From positions 1-17,925 of the forward strand of contig JBCDFV010000066.1 of the NCBI GenBank assembly GCA_039177555.1: DNA of 17,925 bases, in the 5' to 3' direction. Positions 6,827-13,250 of the stretch are shown one piece after another. The notes under the pieces were generated by a model. It had not been told where the DNA came from, did no database searches, and saw nothing but the letters and a program-made list of their open reading frames with translations. Source of the stretch: JANQGH01 sp039177555. GTDB lineage: Bacteria > Pseudomonadota > Alphaproteobacteria > DSM-16000 > Inquilinaceae. The first letter of the stretch is position 1; the number at the start of each line of letters is the position of its first letter. The translations under genes and the position numbers were made by a program.

Positions 6827-7657
6827 CAAGAGAACAACCCCGGCCAGCGTCGTGAAGGCGCCAGCCAGACGCGCGAGGCTGAGCCGTTCGTTCAAGACCA
6901 GCACGCCGATCAGAACGGCGAAGACGATGCTGGTTTCCCGCAGGCCCGCGACCAGGGCGATCGGTGCCACGGTCATGGCCCAGATCACGGCCCAATAGGC
7001 GGCGAGGCTCAACAGGCCCATGAGGGCGGCTGGCCGCCAGATCCGGAGCGCCGGGCGCACGATACGACCGTGCCGCCGCCAACAGACAAAGGCCAGGAAC
7101 GGGATCCATTGCAGGCCCATCATCCAGGCCGTGTAGCCGTGCGCACTGCCCGAAAGGCGGGCGCCGATACCGTCGGTCATGGTGTAGCCGGCGATGAACA
7201 GGCCGGTCAGCAGGGCAAACAGGACCGCGATCGGGTTGTGCAGGTTTTGCGCCCCGCGCGTGAAGGCCAGGCTCATGATGCCCGCACCGATCAGGATGAT
7301 CGCGACGAGCGCGTCGTGGCTCAGCCTCTCGCCGATGATCGGCACCGACAAGAGCGCGATGATCAGCGGCGCCGAGCCGCGTGCCAGCGGGTAGGCATGG
7401 CTGAGATCGCCGACCCGGTACGCCAACAGCAGGAACGCCATATAGCCCTGGTGCAAGACGACCGACAGCGCGATGTAGGGCCAGCTTTCCGGCGCCGGCA
7501 GCGGCAGAAAGGGTGTGGCGGCAAGCGCGACCACACCGCCCGCGGCCATCAGCACCGCCATGAACACCAGCCGGTCGCCATCGGCTTTCACAAAGGCGTT
7601 CCAGGTCGCGTGCAACAGGGCGGCGGCCAAGACGATGAGAAAGACGGTGAGATCCAT
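6809..7657 (-). CDS. EamA/DMT family transporter (10 predicted helices)
   Basis: A 282-residue, strongly hydrophobic protein with two tandem EamA repeats of about five helices each, the drug/metabolite transporter superfamily layout. The first repeat starts MDLTVFLIVLAAALLHATWN and contains HAYPLARGSAPLIIALLSV near 88-106, matching the conserved 'A-x-P/R-G' region of EamA proteins, then IGERLS. The second repeat ends with VAGLRETSIVFAVLIGVLVL, NERLS, and a final helix AGAFTTLAGVVLLRVGRS. The paired 'x-x-E-x-[LIVM]-S' turns mark the ends of helices 4 and 9. It should be an inner-membrane exporter or permease of small metabolites, but the substrate cannot be read from sequence. It lies 60 bp downstream of metA on the same strand, so read-through is possible. 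Confidence 0.88.
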   Translation of the reverse strand: MDLTVFLIVLAAALLHATWNAFVKADGDRLVFMAVLMAAGGVVALAATPFLPLPAPESWPYIALSVVLHQGYMAFLLLAYRVGDLSHAYPLARGSAPLIIALLSVPIIGERLSHDALVAIILIGAGIMSLAFTRGAQNLHNPIAVLFALLTGLFIAGYTMTDGIGARLSGSAHGYTAWMMGLQWIPFLAFVCWRRHGRIVRPALRIWRPAALMGLLSLAAYWAVIWAMTVAPIALVAGLRETSIVFAVLIGVLVLNERLSLARLAGAFTTLAGVVLLRVGRS

Positions 7658-7717
7658 AGGGTCAGCCTAGACGGTTGGAAGGCGACGGCCCGTCGCCATT
7701 CCGCCGATGCCGAACGT

Positions 7718-8653
7718 TTATCGCACCAGGCGGCGTCGCTCGGGAATATCAGCCAACTCGAACGAGGTCGACTGGTAAAGATCGTTGATCCAGTTGCTGA
7801 TCAAGAGGCTGCCATGCGCCCGCCAGCGGTTGACGGGCTTACGGGCCGGATCGTCGTCGGGGAAATAGTTGACCGGCAGGTCGATGGGCGCCCCGGCGGC
7901 CACGTCGCGATGGTATTCGTGGGCCAGAACCTCGGTGTCGTATTCGAGGTGGTTGAACATGTAGGTGTGGCGCCTTGCCTTGTCGCGGATCAGGCACAGC
8001 CCCGCCTCGTCGGATTCCAACAGCACGACCAGCCCTGCGTTGGCCGGCAGATCCTCATGCCGCACCTCCGTGTGGCGGCTGACCGGTACCGCGATGTCGT
8101 CGCTGAAGCCGCGCAGCAGGCCGTCGCGCCCGCCGCGCACGTGGTGACGGTAGACGCCGAACTTCTTCTTCGGCAGTTCATGCTTCGGCACGCCATGGAA
8201 ATGCTGCAAGGCCGCCTGGGCGCCCCAGCAGATGTTATAGGTCTCCTGAATGTGGGTCTGCGACCAGTCGAAAATCTGCGTCAGTTCGCGCCAATAGATC
8301 ACGTCCTGAAACGGCAAGGTCTCGATCGGGGCGCCGGTGACGATCAGCCCGTCGAACTTGCGCCCGCGCACCGTCTCCCAAGGCTTGTAGAAGGACAGCA
8401 TGTGTTCCGCCGACGCGGTTTTCGGCGCATAGCTGGACGTGGTGATCAGGGTCAGTTCGATCTGCAGCGGGGTCGCGCCCAACAGGCGGGAGACTTGCGT
8501 CTCCGTCTTGATCTTGTCGGGCATCAGGTTGAGCAGCGCGATTTCGAGCGGCCGTACATCCTGCCTGACCGCCGCACCCTCGGTGATCAGCAGGACGCCT
8601 TCGTCCTCCAGCGCCGCCTTTGCCGGCAGATTGTCCGGAACCTTGATCGGCAT
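7718..8653 (-). CDS. metA: homoserine O-acyltransferase MetA (predicted acetyl-CoA type)
   Basis: A 311-residue protein starting MPIKVPDNLPA, the canonical start and length of MetA. GAGGGG-like SD bases (GAGGGG) lie at 8664-8669, 10 bases upstream; the frame stays open further upstream, but that extension is not MetA-like. Catalytic residues fall at the canonical numbers: Cys142 (NICWGAQAAL), His235 and Glu237 (MFNHLEYDTE). MetA activates homoserine for methionine synthesis by acylating its hydroxyl. In the characterised family residue 111 separates donors: Gly in the succinyl-CoA enzyme of E. coli, Glu in acetyl-CoA enzymes of Bacillus type. Here residue 111 is Glu (TGAPIETLPF), so homoserine O-acetyltransferase activity is predicted. 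No SAM-II riboswitch core was recognised in the 280 bp upstream. Confidence 0.95.
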   Translation of the reverse strand: MPIKVPDNLPAKAALEDEGVLLITEGAAVRQDVRPLEIALLNLMPDKIKTETQVSRLLGATPLQIELTLITTSSYAPKTASAEHMLSFYKPWETVRGRKFDGLIVTGAPIETLPFQDVIYWRELTQIFDWSQTHIQETYNICWGAQAALQHFHGVPKHELPKKKFGVYRHHVRGGRDGLLRGFSDDIAVPVSRHTEVRHEDLPANAGLVVLLESDEAGLCLIRDKARRHTYMFNHLEYDTEVLAHEYHRDVAAGAPIDLPVNYFPDDDPARKPVNRWRAHGSLLISNWINDLYQSTSFELADIPERRRLVR

Positions 8654-8935
8654 ATGCCTGTAACCCCTCGCGGACCGCTTCGCCCGCGCCTTTGCCAGAA
8701 AACCAGTCGGCCACAATACCCGAAAGAGCAATGTGAAACAGCCTTGCCCGGCATGCCCGCATCGTCGAACGGTTGGCTGGCGACCATGTAGGGTGCCCGG
8801 CACGGGCCCGCCAGACCCGGCCAAACGCCAGGGAAGTCAACGGATTTCGCGCGCCAATCCCAACGATGCCAAGGTTTGCCGCGCAGCCTTGGCGGAGTTA
8901 TCTCACCATCAATTGAGCGGCCGTGAGGCCAATCG
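8654..8935. other. metA upstream intergenic region with two small hairpins, no gene recognised
   Basis: No convincing reading frame was found on either strand. Two inverted repeats lie here: GCCAAGG 8868-8874 with CCTTGGC 8887-8893 (12-base loop), and GGATT 8842-8846 with AATCC 8856-8860. A compact GCCCG-GCA-CGGGC stem lies at 8795-8807. On the metA strand a weak promoter-like pair (CTGTTT, 17 bp, TATTGT) can be read in the stretch 8708-8738. None of the conserved SAM-II elements used by many alphaproteobacterial metA leaders was seen. Confidence 0.4.
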
Positions 8936-9097
8936 CTAGCGGGCGGCGGCGGCGTCCTCCGCCTGCCATTGCAGGATCGTCTTGCGCAGATCCTCAAACT
9001 CGGCCGCCATCCGGCCGCCGAAGACCGGGTCTTCCTCATCGGTCGCGGCCATCACCAGTTCCGCCCAGTCCTCAGGCGTCCATCTGGAAAAGGACAC
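8936..9097 (-). CDS. small hypothetical protein (53 aa, GTG start)
   Basis: A short frame from GTG at 9097 to TAG at 8936. The product begins with SFSRWTPEDWAELV after the initiator and continues with DEEDPVFGGRMAAEFEDLRK to a polyalanine tail. Its codon use is strongly coding-like, with G or C in most third positions and an acidic, helix-prone composition. An in-frame TGA lies two codons upstream of the GTG, so it cannot extend. The Shine-Dalgarno for the GTG is poor. An internal ATG at 9052, preceded by GGCGGA, would give a product of about 38 residues. It follows the T-tract hairpin of the peptidase gene by 12 bp, so it needs its own promoter or is a remnant. I recognise no family. Confidence 0.45.
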   Translation of the reverse strand: MSFSRWTPEDWAELVMAATDEEDPVFGGRMAAEFEDLRKTILQWQAEDAAAAR

Positions 9098-9109
9098 TGG
9101 TCATGATCG

Positions 9110-9133
9110 AAAAAACGCCCGATCCGGCCTTTT
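9110..9133 (-). terminator. candidate intrinsic terminator of the hydrolase/peptidase operon
   Basis: On the minus strand AAAA-G-GCC pairs with GGC-G-TTTT across a GGATCG loop, with one G.G mismatch, and runs into six Ts (9110-9115). It lies about 70 bp after the peptidase stop. The stem is weak, but this T-tract after a GC hairpin is the best intrinsic terminator candidate in the interval. Confidence 0.42.
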
Positions 9134-9201
9134 GAACCCGACGACTTGGCCAGGCACCATTTGCTGATTGAAAGAGAGAGCCTTGCCGATCGCGGGCGAC
9201 C

Positions 9202-10008
9202 CTACAACGCCACCCCATAGCTTTCGGTAAACGCGGCGCTCGCATAGTCGTCTGAGGCGTAAGCAAATCCCTCATCGCCCCAGATCGTCCCCCAGCTGTT
9301 TCGAACGATGAACTCATCGCCAGTGTAGCCAACGAGTGCTACGGCATGCCCGCCGCGCGCCGTGCCGCTGTCATAAGACCGCAGCCTACCCCCCGAATCA
9401 GATGCCCTCATCCAAGAGGAGTCCACATTCAGTCGCGTGAGAATCGGTCCGTTCTCGGCAATCCATCGACGCCATTCATACAAGTTTCTTCCTAAATTGA
9501 AGTAGCTTGCGATTCGGTTTTGCGCGGCGATGGCATAGAAAGCGCGCGAGTCCCCGCGATAGAGTTCCCCGGTACCGAACGGGAGCACGGAGTCCAGCAC
9601 GACACCAAGATTACGCGCGATATCCAGCGCTGCCTTAAGGCTTGTGCCATCGGCTTCGATGAAAGTGGTTGGCCGCGACGTGAAGACATCGGTCTCTTTT
9701 GATGCCATCCAAAGGTAGCGCACCGATAGCAACTGATCCTCTGAAAGCCGGCCAGCCTTAACGAAATGCCAGCGGATCACGGAATCGCCAGCTGCCCACC
9801 CCACACAACTGCCCGTCGACCCCTGGTCGCCGATCGCCCACCAGTCGGCTCGCAGATCCTTGGCGTCCGGGATTGTCCTATCGGCAAGCAGCCCCGCCGC
9901 CAGCGCGCTGTCCACCAACCAGTCGTTCTCCGGCTCGCGCGAGGGCAAGCAGTTGAGTATCCGCTCGGTGCCGTCCGTCGTCGGCTCTACGTCGTTCAAT
10001 GCGCTCAT
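9202..10008 (-). CDS. papain-like (C1 family) cysteine peptidase
   Basis: A 268-residue protein with the C1-peptidase catalytic set in order: Gln62 of the oxyanion hole and nucleophile Cys68 in DQGSTGSCVGWAAG, His221 in ARGGHAVALVGY, and Asn238 in FIVRNSWGTIWGDEGFAY. The NSWG-x-x-WG-x-x-G block is diagnostic of papain relatives; the nucleophile context is SCVGWA rather than the classic CGSCWAF. No signal peptide, propeptide of eukaryotic type or membrane segment is seen, so it is probably cytoplasmic or exported by a non-Sec route. GGGGAG at 10015-10020 lies 6 bases before the ATG. It is 52 bp downstream of the alpha/beta hydrolase gene on the same strand. G+C is low for the window (one 60-bp line from 9481 is 45%), suggesting recent acquisition. 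Its target is unknown. Confidence 0.85.
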   Translation of the reverse strand: MSALNDVEPTTDGTERILNCLPSREPENDWLVDSALAAGLLADRTIPDAKDLRADWWAIGDQGSTGSCVGWAAGDSVIRWHFVKAGRLSEDQLLSVRYLWMASKETDVFTSRPTTFIEADGTSLKAALDIARNLGVVLDSVLPFGTGELYRGDSRAFYAIAAQNRIASYFNLGRNLYEWRRWIAENGPILTRLNVDSSWMRASDSGGRLRSYDSGTARGGHAVALVGYTGDEFIVRNSWGTIWGDEGFAYASDDYASAAFTESYGVAL

Positions 10009-10060
10009 TTCTTGCTCCCCGATGTGCTCTTACAGAGGAAACAACCCACGGGAACCGCTT

Positions 10061-11269
10061 CTAGTCGCCGAAAATCGAGCGGCGGCGGGACACGCGATCT
10101 GGTATCGTGATTTGTGATCCGTCACGGCCGACCGGCAATGGCGTGCGGCGGAGCAATGGTATGCTCCAATACGCTCTATTGCGCAGGATATCGTGATACA
10201 ACGCCATGTTTCCCGGATCAGTGAAGTAGTACCAGTGATCCCAAATTGAGTTCGGATTGTCGCCGGTTACCCTGATGCGACCTTCGGTGTAAGCTGCAAT
10301 CCACCGTTGGAGCGGACTGCTGTCGATCTGTAGATCAATCCAAGACGGCCCGAGGTTCGCCGGATCTTCGACGTCTAACCCATTGTGTCCGATGACGTTG
10401 GAGTTGCCGAATGTTATGGGACCGAAATTCTCGCCCAGTTTGTCCAGCACGTCGTTCTCACGACTAACCACATTGTAGAATTCGATCCGATCGGCCATGC
10501 CCACTTGGTCCAGCCGGTGCAACATGACGCGGGCCTCAACGACATATTCCGAGCCTCCAAGAATGATCACCCGGCCGATCCGCTCCAGCAAGTCTGTGCG
10601 GTCATACTTGGCAAGCAACGCGAATAGCCGGATCACCACCCGGCTACCCAAACTGTGACAGAAAAAATCAATCCGCTTCCCATCAGGAAGATACGGCGCC
10701 AACAGATGGGTCGCCGTCAGCAAGTTCCACGCGGCCTCTTCGGCCAACGAATAGGCCCTTGCGTAGAAGTTCTGGAACCGTGTGATGAGGGACAATGCAA
10801 AGCCCGGTCGGGAGTGCCATCCAAATGCCAGGATCAAACCATCCCGACCGTCCAAATCCGTCTCTGTGAAGCCAAGACCTAGTGGCCAACTCGTGGTGTG
10901 ATGGCGGATCTGGGAATCGGGGTCGACTTGGTTGAAATGGTAAAGCCGGCTGTGCGGATTGTCGCTGTCGCTCGGTTCGTTGCTGATGCTGTCTCTCGGA
11001 TCGAACAAGAAACCATGCACCATGATGACAACCGGGTCTTCGCCAAGTCGTTCGATCGCTGGCGGCACAAGCCGCTTGAACAGGTGATAGAGATCGCTTG
11101 TACGGCCGGGCAACGATCGCGCAGTTCGACCGTACAACCCTTGCGGCTCGCGATATTCTTCCGTTCGACCAAGTCTGGTGCGCCTTTTGTAGGGGCCGTG
11201 GACAAACGAGCCCCCCACGCCGAGACCGTGAATCGCGTTCTTCATCGCGGATAGTCTTATAATAGACAT
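10061..11269 (-). CDS. alpha/beta hydrolase (lipase/esterase-like)
   Basis: A 402-residue protein with an alpha/beta hydrolase core. The HG oxyanion motif is VVIMVHGFLFDPRD near 80-93, and the nucleophile elbow is DFFCHSLGSRVVIRLF with Ser206. An acid is probably Asp273 in YNVVSRENDVLDKLG, with His295 (IGHNGLD) or the His in DHWYYF as the histidine candidates. No signal peptide is evident; the N-terminus is basic (YKRRTRLGRTEEYRE). The promoter at 11276-11305 predicts transcription starting at about 11269, so the ATG there would be leaderless; the ATG at 11245 (MKNAIHGLG) is an equally good start. Local G+C near 50% (60 bp from 10381) contrasts with 75% in the adjacent transferase gene. It is the first gene of a two-gene operon with the cysteine peptidase. 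The function is unknown. Confidence 0.8.
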   Translation of the reverse strand: MSIIRLSAMKNAIHGLGVGGSFVHGPYKRRTRLGRTEEYREPQGLYGRTARSLPGRTSDLYHLFKRLVPPAIERLGEDPVVIMVHGFLFDPRDSISNEPSDSDNPHSRLYHFNQVDPDSQIRHHTTSWPLGLGFTETDLDGRDGLILAFGWHSRPGFALSLITRFQNFYARAYSLAEEAAWNLLTATHLLAPYLPDGKRIDFFCHSLGSRVVIRLFALLAKYDRTDLLERIGRVIILGGSEYVVEARVMLHRLDQVGMADRIEFYNVVSRENDVLDKLGENFGPITFGNSNVIGHNGLDVEDPANLGPSWIDLQIDSSPLQRWIAAYTEGRIRVTGDNPNSIWDHWYYFTDPGNMALYHDILRNRAYWSIPLLRRTPLPVGRDGSQITIPDRVSRRRSIFGD

Positions 11270-11275
11270 TCGATC

Positions 11276-11305
11276 AATATATACTTATTTTAGGTCTCTT
11301 GTCCA
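11276..11305 (-). promoter_or_regulatory. sigma70-like promoter for the hydrolase/peptidase operon
   Basis: On the minus strand TGGACA (11305-11300) and TATATT (11281-11276) each match five of six consensus bases and are separated by 18 bp. TATATA two bases upstream gives a 16-bp alternative. The stretch is the most AT-rich of the window. The predicted transcription start falls on or within a few bases of the ATG at 11269. Confidence 0.55.
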
Positions 11306-11586
11306 GCCGGCCGAACCTTCCACGACCATGTCCGGTCTTCAGCCCGCCGCGTTTGATTGATCGGCGTGTCGTTTTGGGGCCAAGTCAGGATCGGATGACG
11401 TGCCTGACGCTGAACGGGCGGCATGACATTCAGGCAACACCAGGCCACCTGTCATCCCGGTGGGCTTCTGAGAAGGCTGGTTTCGGCCCATCGATCTCAA
11501 GCGTCTGTCATTGCAGATCGCACTAGGGCCGAGCGGTTATGGGGTTTGGGTCGGCTCGTCTTGGGCGAGCGCGGCGGCGGCGTGCC
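11306..11586. other. gene-poor interval between the hydrolase operon and the transferase gene
   Basis: No reading frame here looks coding by composition or recognisable motif. A CCACC/GGTGG inverted repeat lies at 11445-11463, and GCTCG/CGAGC with a 7-base loop at 11554-11570. Together with 11270-11305 this leaves 317 bp without a gene. I see no repeat pair or integration site at its edges. Confidence 0.5.
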
Positions 11587-11610
11587 CTAACCCGGCACCG
11601 CCGCCGCCGC
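11554..11610 (-). terminator. GC-rich hairpins at the end of the gamma-glutamyltransferase gene
   Basis: On the minus strand the GCG-repeat coding the AAAA tail pairs with the complementary GCC-repeat just past the stop, so the TAG at 11587-11589 lies in the loop. A second stem (GCTCG 11554-11558 with CGAGC 11566-11570) follows at once. Neither has a T-tract, so intrinsic termination is uncertain; transcript-end stabilisation is an alternative. Confidence 0.35.
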
Positions 11611-13119
11611 GCGCGGGTAGGACAGGTCCGGACATCCGGTCCATTCGCCGTCCGGTGCCCGCACGATGGCGGCGGGCGACGCGAACGGGCGCGGGAAGAC
11701 GGTGCGTTGGGACAGGCCGACGGGGCCCATATCACGGAGACGCTGCAACACTTCGATCGGCAAGTCGAGATCAGCAGTGATGGCGCCGGCGGGTGAGACG
11801 TTGATGCGGGGTTGGTGGATCACCGCGCCCGCCTCCATGCCGTAGGCCAGGATGAAGGCCGCGACCTGGGTCAGTGCCGGCACGATCTGGTTGCCGCCGG
11901 AGGCGCCGATGGCGGCCACTGGATCGCCATAGCGCAGCATGATCGTCGGGCACATGTTGGACTGGGCCCAGGCGCGCGGCGCCAGGGTGCGGCGGCTGCC
12001 CGGCTCTATATCGAACCAGGCCATGCCGTCATTGCCCAAAATGCCGGTCGCGGCGGACCGGTGCTTGGCGCCGAAGCGGTTCAGCAATGTGAAGGTCAGC
12101 GCGACGACGCAGCCATCGCGGTCGACGACGTTGAGGTGGGTCGTGCTGCCGCCGTCGCCGGTGGTCAGCCATTCAGCCTGGGCCGCGTTCGCCGCCCGCA
12201 GGGCGTCCACGATGGCAGCGTAGAAGTCCGGGCCGGGCGCGTCCGCCTCGACGCTGGCGTCTTCCATCGCCTTCAGCGCCGTTGCCAGACGCGGGCCGCC
12301 GCTGTTGTCGGCCGCCAAGGCCAGGCCGTGGCCGAACAGCGCGGCCAGGATTGCCGGGCCTGTTCTGGGCTGATAGGCGCTGAGGTCGGATTGCTGGATA
12401 GTACTGCCGGCTGCCTGCAAATCCTCAACCCAGGCGGCGCCGATCGGGCCGTCATAAAAGGCGCCTGGGCCGTCCTTGGCCAGCGTTGCCAGCGTGTCGG
12501 CCTGGACGCCGAAATCGAGAACATCGCCCGGCTGAGGCGGCCAGCCATCAGGCAGGAACAGCGCTCGGCAGCCGGGATCGGCCGAAAGCGGTGCGGCCGC
12601 CAAGGCAATCGCCAAGGTCGTGTGCCAATCGACGGTCATGCCGGCGGCCACCCGTTCGATCGCCGGTTCCAAGAGCCGCGCCCAGCCTTCGCTGCCGCCG
12701 TGCGCGTGCAGGGCGGCGAGTCCGGCGACGATGCCCGGCACCACGACCGAACTGGCACCCTCCACATTGCGCCCATCGGCCGCCTGGGCCATGCCCAGAA
12801 AGGTGCGCTTGCCGTCCGGGTCCGGCGTCAACAGGGCGGGATCGATCTCCGCCGGCGCCTGGCCGGAGAAATCGATGACAACCGGCGCCTCGCCGGGCCG
12901 GGCCACAAGGCCAAGGCCGCAGGCGGCCAGCCCGCTCATCCACGGTTCGACCGCCTGCAGTGCGAAGGCGGCGGCGATGGCCGCATCGATGGCATTGCCG
13001 CCATCGGCCAGAACGCCCGCGCCGATCGAGGCCGCGACCTTGTGCTGCGAGACCACCATGCCGTGGCGACCCCGCGCGACCGGCTTGGCGACCAGCCAAT
13101 GTTCCGGATCATTCATCAT
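11587..13119 (-). CDS. gamma-glutamyltransferase family protein (Ntn-hydrolase), no signal peptide
   Basis: A 510-residue protein starting MMNDPEHWLVAKP. The ATG at 13119 was chosen because GGGGG at 13125-13129 sits 5 bases upstream; an ATG 12 bp earlier lacks a site. The family hallmark is the self-processing threonine in DGGSTTHLNVVDRDG, at about residue 326, which would become the N-terminal nucleophile of the small subunit. Other conserved parts are HKVAASIGAGVLADGGNAID near 26-45, VPGIVAGLAALHAHGG, and GASGGNQIVPALTQV. Family members transfer or hydrolyse gamma-glutamyl groups, or related acyl groups. Unlike periplasmic E. coli Ggt it has no signal peptide, so it should be cytoplasmic and act after import. 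It is divergent from an N-formylglutamate amidohydrolase-like gene, with a peptide-type ABC transporter nearby. Confidence 0.9.
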   Translation of the reverse strand: MMNDPEHWLVAKPVARGRHGMVVSQHKVAASIGAGVLADGGNAIDAAIAAAFALQAVEPWMSGLAACGLGLVARPGEAPVVIDFSGQAPAEIDPALLTPDPDGKRTFLGMAQAADGRNVEGASSVVVPGIVAGLAALHAHGGSEGWARLLEPAIERVAAGMTVDWHTTLAIALAAAPLSADPGCRALFLPDGWPPQPGDVLDFGVQADTLATLAKDGPGAFYDGPIGAAWVEDLQAAGSTIQQSDLSAYQPRTGPAILAALFGHGLALAADNSGGPRLATALKAMEDASVEADAPGPDFYAAIVDALRAANAAQAEWLTTGDGGSTTHLNVVDRDGCVVALTFTLLNRFGAKHRSAATGILGNDGMAWFDIEPGSRRTLAPRAWAQSNMCPTIMLRYGDPVAAIGASGGNQIVPALTQVAAFILAYGMEAGAVIHQPRINVSPAGAITADLDLPIEVLQRLRDMGPVGLSQRTVFPRPFASPAAIVRAPDGEWTGCPDLSYPRAAAAVPG

Positions 13120-13135
13120 CGTGGCCCCCATCCTA

Positions 13136-13203
13136 TGGCCAAGCCGGGACGCTGGCTTGACATGTCAACCAACTTGGCCAATTTGCCCCGGATTGCTTGG
13201 CCA
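13136..13203. repeat. three copies of CTTGGCCA in the divergent regulatory region
   Basis: CTTGGCCA occurs on the plus strand at 13173-13180 and 13196-13203, and as TGGCCAAG at 13136-13143. All lie between the transferase start and the amidohydrolase start, flanking the dyad at 13156-13169. They may be subsites for a regulator or an accident of base composition. Confidence 0.35.
13156..13169. promoter_or_regulatory. candidate operator CTTGA-CATG-TCAAC (site 2)
   Basis: The core TTGACATGTCAA (13157-13168) is a perfect 12-bp palindrome. It lies 36 bp from the transferase start and 81 bp from the amidohydrolase start, well placed to govern both divergent genes. The first 13 bases match the site at 17521-17533 except for one. 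It also contains TTGACA on both strands, but no good -10 hexamer is found 16-18 bp from either. Confidence 0.5.
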
Positions 13204-13250
13204 CGATGCCGGGTGCGGAACCAGGCCACCCTTGGAAGGATTGCACAGCC

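Noticed and set aside
7070..8791. Long plus-strand open frame of 573 codons
   Set aside because: It is antisense to the EamA and metA genes; its product is Gln/Arg/Asp-rich with no domain, as expected from the reverse of GC-rich coding DNA.
8654..8824. 57-residue N-terminal extension of MetA
   Set aside because: The extension is not MetA-like, and starting at 8653 puts the catalytic residues exactly at 142, 235 and 237.
8654..8935. SAM-II riboswitch upstream of metA
   Set aside because: Looked for the conserved core and GCTAAA-type pseudoknot strand on the metA strand; neither is present.
11270..11586. tRNA, attachment site or insertion-sequence ends beside the low-GC cassette
   Set aside because: No cloverleaf, terminal inverted repeats or flanking direct repeats could be found by eye.
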